A DNA stretch of 32,393 nucleotides from an uncultured Prevotellaceae bacterium. GTDB taxonomy: Bacteria > Bacteroidota > Bacteroidia > Bacteroidales > Bacteroidaceae. Of the stretch, positions 24,116 through 30,297 are shown piece by piece. The notes under the pieces were generated by a model. The model worked only from the letters and a program-made list of their open reading frames with translations, was not told the origin of the DNA and searched no databases. Location: assembly GCA_946407895.1 (NCBI GenBank), contig CAMJQA010000041.1, positions 1 through 32,393 on the forward strand, written 5' to 3'. Each line of letters begins with the position of its first letter. Within the stretch, counting starts at the first letter, position 1. A program made the position numbers and the translations under genes.

Positions 24116-26266
24116 TTACCAGATGTCTTCAGGCGTCTCGGGGTTGTCATAGACCTCCTTCGGGCAGAACTCCATATAGTCCATATAGAACTCCTTCTTG
24201 TCGCTGTCCAGCACAGACTTTACCTTCAGGTAGTACGTCTTGTCGGGGTCCATCATACCGCGCCACATAATGCGGCGCACGTTCTCACGGTGAGGAGCAC
24301 TGCGCTCACTGCCGTTGGTGGCTCCATTGGCACATACGCTCAGGCTGGCCTTCATAACACCGTTATTACGCATGCGCTTGTCGATTTCGGCATTGTAGTC
24401 ATCGTCCTCGGTATCGTCCTCCCATCCGAAGAGGCGGTGGTCGGCACGCATAGTCAGATCGAGGGGGATACCGGCCACGGGCAGATTGTTCGGGTCGGAT
24501 CCGAAGTAGATCTGCTGCACACCGCGGTTGCCATTGGCCAGCACCTTGTAGCGGAACTCGTATATGCCACGCCGCGGCACAGGAGGCAGGGTGAACATGG
24601 CCTCGAAGCGGCCCACGCCCTTCATCTCATCGGCGTTGAGGTTGCACCAGTCATAGTCCCATGCGTTATAATAGACGAACATCATCTCGCGATTCATCTG
24701 GAAGTCCTTGAAGTAGTCGTAGCTGGTCTGCGTATTGGGGATATGTACGTGCTGCCAGCGCTCATCGGTTCCCCTCTTCTTGCGCATGTCGTTATTCATG
24801 GCTTCGGGGAAGAGGCTCATGCCATCGAAGCGGATGCGCTGCCTGCCCAGGTTGTTGCGCGTAGCATCGTCGTATGCCAGGGGTGCATCGATGGGATAGA
24901 TGCAGCAGTTCACCATATCGTTTACGATAGCCCGCTCGTCGTCGTTTCCAATGCGGCATCCCACCTTGTCGGGGTCGCAGCTCAGCTCATGGCCAGTACC
25001 GCGACGGCCATTGTCAAGGATTGGGAAGCGGTTCAGATAGACACCGTTGCTTTCGGCACTCTGGTAGATCTTTATAAGGCGGCGCTTGCCCATCGTGGCA
25101 TAGAACTCATATACAGGGATGGAGAGCCGGTATGGATTGCTGCGGACGTAGCCGTACTCGTTGTGGTGGAAGACGAGCTTGTCGGTGGGAATCCTCATGG
25201 GCAGCATGTGATAGGTGACCCACTGGTAGAGCAGATTCTCGGGCGAGCGGTAGTTCTCGTCGGTGGTGAAGTGGTCGTACACCTCCGAGTATTTCTTATT
25301 GTCCAGAATCCACTGCTGCAGCTGAGGGAGCAGCGTGCTTGAGGGTGCCAGGGGATCCAGGCCCTGGGAACGCCAGAAGTCGTCCGTCTCGGCAAAGATG
25401 GTGAAGCCATACAGGCGATGGCGGGGGGTATAGCCTGTATTTCCCTCGGCAAAGCCCCAGCATGTCATACACTTCAGGTCGGGCACGAGTCCGCGCTGAT
25501 AGCGGTCCTCATAGACCTCGTCGCGGATGACGCGCAGCGTATCCAGCAGTCCGCAGGCCTGAATGGCCTTGCACATTACCAGGTAGCCTTCCTTCTGCTT
25601 GTCGAGCATATCCTGGATGTAGAGGGCAGCCGTAACATCCTGCGGGGCGATGACCTTCTCCATCTGGTGTATTACACCGTTCAGGCATAGGATGTCGCGC
25701 TGAGTGATGCTGATGGGGCAGTCTCCATTGATATAGAGGCTGTCGGGATTGGACTCGATATTGTTATGGATAGCCAGCTTATGGTCCATAAGGTTGCCGA
25801 TGGGGAACTCGGCCTTGTCCGTCTCGGGAAAGGCAGATGTTTCGTAGGCATCCTGTTCGTCGCCCGAGTCTATGATACTATTATATACAATTACCTGGCG
25901 GATAGAGTCGCGCTTGTGCTCGGAGAAAAAGTCTTCCCAGGTAGGACCGCTCATCAGGTCGGGATTCATCTCGTAAACGGTCTGCAGATAGGCCTTGATG
26001 GCCTCGTTGGTGGGAGCGAAGACAGTATAGTGCCCACGGGCCGAGAGGAGCTGGGCCACGGTACTCTCGCTAACCCTGGAAATAGGCACCATCTCCAAAA
26101 GCTTTACATACTCGCTATATACTTCGTGTTTCTGGAGGTAGGACAATGTGGTGTCGTGCTTGAAGACATAGCGGGCCGAGGTGTCGATGGTCTCCTGGCA
26201 CGCTTGCATCACGAAGGCGGCAATAAGCACGGAGCAGAGCACCAAAATAGAGTTTTTTTGTTTCAT
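24116..26266 (-). CDS. Fasciclin (FAS1) domain lipoprotein, paralogue 1
   Basis: The 716-residue product starts at MKQKNSILVL; a longer frame from 26329 begins upstream of the promoter. It has a lipoprotein signal with lipobox VMQAC. A FAS1 domain (about 30-210) has the H1-type motif GHYTVFAPTNEAI and the H2-type motif ITQRDILCLNGVIHQME. A second FAS1-like block starts near 215 but is poorly conserved. The C-terminal third is beta-rich with a jelly-roll feel, ending KEFYMDYMEFCPKEVYDNPE. Such lipoproteins sit near SusC/SusD systems in Bacteroidales and probably lie on the cell surface binding glycan or protein; the ligand is unknown. It is a tandem paralogue of the gene at 26489-28627. Confidence 0.85.
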   Translation of the reverse strand: MKQKNSILVLCSVLIAAFVMQACQETIDTSARYVFKHDTTLSYLQKHEVYSEYVKLLEMVPISRVSESTVAQLLSARGHYTVFAPTNEAIKAYLQTVYEMNPDLMSGPTWEDFFSEHKRDSIRQVIVYNSIIDSGDEQDAYETSAFPETDKAEFPIGNLMDHKLAIHNNIESNPDSLYINGDCPISITQRDILCLNGVIHQMEKVIAPQDVTAALYIQDMLDKQKEGYLVMCKAIQACGLLDTLRVIRDEVYEDRYQRGLVPDLKCMTCWGFAEGNTGYTPRHRLYGFTIFAETDDFWRSQGLDPLAPSSTLLPQLQQWILDNKKYSEVYDHFTTDENYRSPENLLYQWVTYHMLPMRIPTDKLVFHHNEYGYVRSNPYRLSIPVYEFYATMGKRRLIKIYQSAESNGVYLNRFPILDNGRRGTGHELSCDPDKVGCRIGNDDERAIVNDMVNCCIYPIDAPLAYDDATRNNLGRQRIRFDGMSLFPEAMNNDMRKKRGTDERWQHVHIPNTQTSYDYFKDFQMNREMMFVYYNAWDYDWCNLNADEMKGVGRFEAMFTLPPVPRRGIYEFRYKVLANGNRGVQQIYFGSDPNNLPVAGIPLDLTMRADHRLFGWEDDTEDDDYNAEIDKRMRNNGVMKASLSVCANGATNGSERSAPHRENVRRIMWRGMMDPDKTYYLKVKSVLDSDKKEFYMDYMEFCPKEVYDNPETPEDIW

Positions 26267-26306
26267 CACGCGTAAGTTTGGTATATTATTTAATGAATTC
26301 TGCCTG

Positions 26307-26314
26307 CAAAGATA
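26307..26314 (-). promoter_or_regulatory. Promoter -7 box for fasciclin lipoprotein 1
   Basis: TATCTTTG on the minus strand, 41 bp from the chosen ATG. The surrounding 22 bp (26305-26326) match 28664-28685 upstream of the paralogue with one difference. Confidence 0.6.
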
Positions 26315-26407
26315 CAGAATTATTTTCAAAAGCGCTCTCTTTTTTCCCCTTTTTTGTCAAAGAAATGCAGGAAATGTCTCTTTTTTCGCATTGGAGAATC
26401 ATTTCAA

Positions 26408-26488
26408 CAATCAGCTGGAGCATACAGAAAGGCAGGGACGCCCCTTGAGGCGACCCTGCCTTTCTCAGTTGTATTTCTGAGCTGATTG
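26408..26488 (-). terminator. Nested hairpin terminator after fasciclin lipoprotein 2
   Basis: Inner stem AGAAAGGCAGGG (26426-26437) with CCCTGCCTTTCT (26454-26465), 12 bp perfect, capped by a further CGCC/GGCG. Outer stem CAATCAGCT (26408-26416) with AGCTGATTG (26480-26488), abutting the stop codon. The U-run is weak (TTTCTGTA), but the hairpin is strong. Confidence 0.65.
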
Positions 26489-28627
26489 CTACCAGACATC
26501 CTCTGGCGTCTCGGGGTTGTCATAGACTTCCTTGGGGCAGAACTCCAGGTAGTCCATATAGAACTCCTTGCGGTCGTTGTCGAGCACCGACTTGATGCGC
26601 AGATAGTAGGTCTTGTCTGGGTCAACGGTGCCACGCCAAACGATACGGCGCACGTTCTCGTAGTTATTGTTGATGCGTTCGTTCTGGCCGGTATTGCCGT
26701 TCTGGCAGACGCTCATGGCCCCCTTCATCACGCCGTTGTTTCGCATACGCTTGTCAATCTCGGCGTTATAGTCGTCATCCTCCGTATCGGCCTCGAAACC
26801 GAACTGTGATGCTCGCGCGGGGAGCGTCAGGTCCAGGGGAATACCCGTAACGGGCAGGTTTTCCGGGTCGGAGCCGAAGTAGAGCTGGCCTACGCCTCGG
26901 TTACCATTGGCCAGCACATCGTAGCGCAGCTCGTAGGTAGTACGGATGGGCACCGGTGGCAGCTTGAACTGCACCTCGAAGCGGCCCACGCCCTTCATCT
27001 CGTCCGAGTGCAGGTTGCACCATGCATCCTGGTAGGCGCTGTAATAGACGAAGTTCATCTGGTCGTTCTGCTGCATGTTCTCGAAGTAGTTGTATGTGCT
27101 CGTGCGCGGTATGTGTACGTGGAAGTACCGATCTTCGCGCGTCTTCAGCAGGCGGATGTCGTTGGTCATGGCCTCGGGCATCATCGACATGCCGTCGAAC
27201 CGGATGCGGGTACGTCCCAGGTTCATGCGCGTTTGGTCATTATAGGCCAGGGGGGCATCTATTGGGTAGATACATCCGTTCACTATATCGTTTCCCACGG
27301 CCAGCGAGTCCTCGCGCATCACCTTGCATCCCACCTTGTCGGGGTCGCAGGATATTTCGTGTCCCGTACCGCGGCGGCCATTGTCATAGTTGGCGCAGCG
27401 GTTCAGGTAGACGCCGTTGCTCTCTGCACTCTCATAAAGCTTCAGCAGTCGCCGCTTGCCCATCGTGGCATAGTATTCGCACACGGGCACGCCATATCTA
27501 TAGGGGTTGCTGTAGGAATAGCCGTACTCCGTGCGGTGGAAGACCAGACGGTCGGGCGAGAGTCGCATGGGCAGCAGGTGGTAGGTAATCCACTGGTTGA
27601 TGAGGTTGCTCTCCGATTTGTAGTTCTCGTCGGTTGTAAAGGTATCGTACGTCTTGCTATACTGTTCGTTGTTCACCAGCCAGTCCATCAGCTTGGGAAG
27701 CAGCGTGGACGTTGGTGCATGCGGGTCCATGCCCTGCGAGCGCCAGAAGTCGTCTGGCTCTACGAAGAACGTGAAGCCGTAGTTTCTGTGGCGGGGAGCA
27801 TGGCCTATGCCACCTTCGGCAAAGCCCAAGCTGGTCATGCTGGGTATATCGGGGATGAGTCCGCGCTGATAGAGGTCCTCATAGACCTCGTCGCGTATCT
27901 TCGATAGGGTGTCCATCAGTCCGCAGGCCTGGATGACCTTGGCTGCCACGAGTATTCCCTCCCTGTCCTGATCCAGTATTTCCTGCAGGTAGCTGGCCAT
28001 CGTGACGTCCTTGGGCGCTATGGCCTTCCCTATCTGGTGTATCACACCGTTCAGGCAGAGTATGTCGCGCTCGGTCAGGCTCACAGGGGCGGTGCCCATG
28101 ATGAAGATGCTGTCAACGCCTGAGTAGCGCACAGACACCTTGCGGTCCATCATGTTGTTCAGCTGGAACTCGCCGCCGTCCGTCTCTGGGAAGCCCGATA
28201 CCTCGAAAGCCTCCACCTCGTCGCCCGAGTCTATTATACTATTATACACTATAACCTTACGGATGGAGTCGCGCTTGTGCTCGGTGAAGAAGTCGTCCCA
28301 CGTAGGGCCGCTCATCAGGTCGGGGTTCTCCTCATATACCGTCTGCAGGTATTCCTCGATAGCCTGGTTGGTGGGGGCAAAGACGGTGTAGTGGCCGCGC
28401 GCCGATAGCAACTGTGCCACAGTACTCTCGCTGGCTCTGGAGACAGGCACAACCTCCAGGAGCTTTACGTACTCGCTATAGACCTCATGACGCTGCATGT
28501 AGGACAGGATGGAATCGTACTTGAACACATAGCGAGCCGATGTGTCGATGGTCTCCTTGCACGCCTGCAACACGAAGGCGGCCGCTACCATAAGACAGAG
28601 CATCTTAACTGGATTCTTTTGTTTCAT
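26489..28627 (-). CDS. Fasciclin (FAS1) domain lipoprotein, paralogue 2
   Basis: The 712-residue protein resembles its downstream neighbour over its whole length. They share ETIDTSARYVFK after the lipid cysteine, VSRASESTVAQLL versus ISRVSESTVAQLL, GHYTVFAPTN, DLMSGPTW and KRDSIRKVIVYNSIIDSGDE. Late shared stretches include DDYNAEIDKRMRNNGVMK and the end KEVYDNPETPED. The lipobox is VLQAC. A FAS1 domain occupies about 30-210, followed by a long partly helical region and a beta-rich end. The middle segments differ most (for example the stretch after FPETD), suggesting divergence in ligand binding. It has its own promoter and terminator. It is transcribed away from the AraC-family regulator. 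Confidence 0.86.
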   Translation of the reverse strand: MKQKNPVKMLCLMVAAAFVLQACKETIDTSARYVFKYDSILSYMQRHEVYSEYVKLLEVVPVSRASESTVAQLLSARGHYTVFAPTNQAIEEYLQTVYEENPDLMSGPTWDDFFTEHKRDSIRKVIVYNSIIDSGDEVEAFEVSGFPETDGGEFQLNNMMDRKVSVRYSGVDSIFIMGTAPVSLTERDILCLNGVIHQIGKAIAPKDVTMASYLQEILDQDREGILVAAKVIQACGLMDTLSKIRDEVYEDLYQRGLIPDIPSMTSLGFAEGGIGHAPRHRNYGFTFFVEPDDFWRSQGMDPHAPTSTLLPKLMDWLVNNEQYSKTYDTFTTDENYKSESNLINQWITYHLLPMRLSPDRLVFHRTEYGYSYSNPYRYGVPVCEYYATMGKRRLLKLYESAESNGVYLNRCANYDNGRRGTGHEISCDPDKVGCKVMREDSLAVGNDIVNGCIYPIDAPLAYNDQTRMNLGRTRIRFDGMSMMPEAMTNDIRLLKTREDRYFHVHIPRTSTYNYFENMQQNDQMNFVYYSAYQDAWCNLHSDEMKGVGRFEVQFKLPPVPIRTTYELRYDVLANGNRGVGQLYFGSDPENLPVTGIPLDLTLPARASQFGFEADTEDDDYNAEIDKRMRNNGVMKGAMSVCQNGNTGQNERINNNYENVRRIVWRGTVDPDKTYYLRIKSVLDNDRKEFYMDYLEFCPKEVYDNPETPEDVW

Positions 28628-28665
28628 TTTCGCTAATTCGCTAGATAGTTTAAGATTTATGAGTG

Positions 28666-28673
28666 CAAAGATA
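28666..28673 (-). promoter_or_regulatory. Promoter -7 box for fasciclin lipoprotein 2
   Basis: TATCTTTG on the minus strand, 39 bp from the ATG; nearly the same distance and flanks as in the paralogue. Confidence 0.6.
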
Positions 28674-28773
28674 CAAAATTATTTTTAGAAACATCAACTT
28701 TCCCCAATTTTTTCTTCACTTTATCGGAAAAATCGCAAACGAAAACCTCCTGGCACGACTATTGATTGCAAAA

Positions 28774-28870
28774 ACCGGGTCAAAAGATAATGCAAGACCC
28801 GGGTCACGCAATTGCAAAACCCGGGTTCCGCAATTGCAAAACCCGGGTTCCGCAAATACAGGACCCGGGT
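28774..28870. repeat. Phased ACCCGGGT palindrome array, exact 22-bp period
   Basis: ACCCGGGT occurs at 28797, 28819, 28841 and 28863, each step exactly 22 bp, with a degenerate fifth copy (ACCGGGT) at 28774. Spacers repeat GCAATTGCAAA in the middle units and decay at the ends. It lies in the 626-bp gene-free region between the divergent fasciclin 2 and araC genes. Confidence 0.9.
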
Positions 28871-28942
28871 CGTCGAAGGCCATGAATTGCCGAAGTAATC
28901 ACAGCTTCCTGGTATCCTCCGCTTTATACTTCCTGATGTCTT

Positions 28943-29052
28943 CTCTATCGGTTCCCTATAAGTTCCCTACCATTTCTCTATAATCTCTCTATAAATTCTC
29001 TATGTCCATAGGGATAGCGCTTTTATAGAGGTTTTATAGAGAAATCATAGAG
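28943..29052. repeat. Mirror array of CTCTAT/ATAGAG motifs, 11-bp period
   Basis: YCTAY motifs begin at 28943, 28954, 28965, 28976, 28987 and 28998, every 11 bp. Their complement ATAGnG begins at 29014, 29025, 29036 and 29047, also every 11 bp. The two halves are symmetric about 29008. Perfect arms include 28973-28983 with 29034-29044 and 28987-28995 with 29022-29030, so a hairpin of about 72 nt can form. Confidence 0.85.
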
Positions 29053-29080
29053 AATTTACAGATTTTTCACCGAGGCCTGA

Positions 29081-29106
29081 TGGTGCCGAGAACGCTCCCG
29101 GCATCA
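29081..29106. other. Small hairpin upstream of araC
   Basis: TGGTGCCG (29081-29088) pairs with CGGCATCA (29099-29106) with one G-U pair and a 10-nt loop. It has no T-run and lies upstream of the araC promoter. Role unknown. Confidence 0.35.
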
Positions 29107-29183
29107 ACCTCCAGCAGCCCGCTTCCCGACGGTCAAAAAAAGTGAAAGGCCAAGCCCGACTATTGACATTTTTTATCCCAAAA

Positions 29184-29215
29184 TTTGCAAAAGATTCCGA
29201 AAAGTTGTAATTTTG
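29184..29215 (+). promoter_or_regulatory. Promoter for the AraC-family regulator gene
   Basis: TTTGC at 29184-29188 and TAATTTTG at 29208-29215 are separated by 19 bp, a close match to the Bacteroidetes consensus. It places the start site downstream of the first in-frame ATG at 29185, so translation starts at 29254. Confidence 0.7.
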
Positions 29216-29253
29216 CACCTGAAAATATCAGTATTAGCAACACTACAATAACT

Positions 29254-30129
29254 ATGAACAAGGTCATAACGGAAATCACCAACCTGGGCGAGAAGGATTG
29301 CTTCTACCTGGTGGAGCGCTACAAGGAGGAATTCTCGTATCCGCTGCATAAGCACGAGGAGCTGGAACTGAATTTCGTGGCCCATTGCAAGGGGGCGCGG
29401 CGCATTGTGGGAGACTCTATGGAGGTGCTGGGCGAATACGACCTATGCCTGGTGGGCGGAGGGCTGGAGCATGTATGGGAACAGCACGAATGTCGCAGTA
29501 GCAAGATTCACGAGATAACCATCCAGTTCAGCCAGAACCTGCTGAGCGAGCAGTTCCTGGCCAAGAATCCTATGCGCCCCATCCAGAAAATGATGGAGAA
29601 CGCCAAGCTGGGTATCGCCTACGGCACGGATGCCATAATGCCCGTATATGCCAAGCTGATGAACCTTACTGGCGCGCAGCCCGGCTTCGGCAGCGTGCTG
29701 GCCTTTCTGGATCTGCTCAACGAACTGAGCATCCAGGAAGACTCTCACCTGCTGGCAAGCAAGAGCTTCTCCAGCGTGCCTACCACGCATGACAGCCGCA
29801 GGGTGCGAAGGGTTCAGGAGTATATCGACCAGCATTTCCAGAGCGAGATCCGACTGGCCGACCTGGCCGACCTGGCAGGCATGACGCCCACGGCCTTCAG
29901 CCGCTTCTTCCACCTGCATACCCACAAGACGGTATCGGAATATACCATAGACATCCGCCTGGGGCACGCTACGCGAATGCTGGTGGACAGTTCGCACAGC
30001 GTGGCAGAGATCTGTTATGCCTGCGGCTTCAACAATATCAGCAACTTCAACCGCATCTTCAAGAAAAAGAAGGGCTGCTCGCCCACTGTTTTCCGCGAGA
30101 ATTACCATAAAAGCAAAATCATTATATAG
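29254..30129 (+). CDS. AraC-family transcriptional regulator
   Basis: The 291-residue protein has an N-terminal cupin-like sensing domain (about 20-130, YPLHKHEELELNFV and YDLCLVGGGLEHVW). A C-terminal pair of helix-turn-helix motifs (about 190-288) includes IRLADLADLAGMTPTAFSRF and the family signature SVAEICYACGFNNISNFNRIFKK. The second helix-turn-helix and the GFNNISNFNRIFKKKKGCSPTVFR segment are well preserved. It probably senses a small ligand and controls the downstream SusC gene and perhaps the divergent fasciclin genes. It is not a hybrid two-component regulator. The gap to the SusC gene (168 bp) holds candidate binding sites. Confidence 0.93.
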   Translation: MNKVITEITNLGEKDCFYLVERYKEEFSYPLHKHEELELNFVAHCKGARRIVGDSMEVLGEYDLCLVGGGLEHVWEQHECRSSKIHEITIQFSQNLLSEQFLAKNPMRPIQKMMENAKLGIAYGTDAIMPVYAKLMNLTGAQPGFGSVLAFLDLLNELSIQEDSHLLASKSFSSVPTTHDSRRVRRVQEYIDQHFQSEIRLADLADLAGMTPTAFSRFFHLHTHKTVSEYTIDIRLGHATRMLVDSSHSVAEICYACGFNNISNFNRIFKKKKGCSPTVFRENYHKSKIII

Positions 30130-30135
30130 GCTGAT

Positions 30136-30251
30136 ACTTTTTTGCCATTTTACTTTCGTCAGGCTACTTTTTTTTGGAGGGTCGCAAGGGAAATCTCTAT
30201 CTTTGCGATGCCAGAGCCTCCAAAAAGAGTGTTTTATGGCCAAAAAAGAGT
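30136..30251. promoter_or_regulatory. Four ACTyTTTTTTGG motifs bracketing the SusC promoter
   Basis: Two plus-strand copies (30136-30146 ACTTTTTTGCC; 30166-30177 ACTTTTTTTTGG) lie upstream of the -7 box. Two minus-strand copies lie downstream (ACTCTTTTTGG at 30220-30230; ACTCTTTTTTGG at 30240-30251). The steps are 30 and 21 bp. They are candidate operators for the adjacent AraC-family regulator. Confidence 0.5.
30173..30205 (+). promoter_or_regulatory. Promoter for the SusC-family gene
   Basis: TTTG at 30173-30176 and TATCTTTG at 30198-30205, 21 bp apart. The predicted start gives a leader of about 85 nt, A-rich near the ATG. Confidence 0.65.
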
Positions 30252-30297
30252 AAAAAACAATAAATAAAGTATGATTAATTAATTCAAAAAAGATCGC

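Noticed and set aside
28797..28870. Regularly spaced repeats suggesting a CRISPR array
   Set aside because: The repeat core is only 8 bp and the spacers are 14 bp and nearly identical to each other. No cas genes are present.
29185..29253. Longer N-terminus for the AraC-family regulator
   Set aside because: The ATG at 29185 overlaps the -33 element and lies upstream of the -7 box at 29208-29215.
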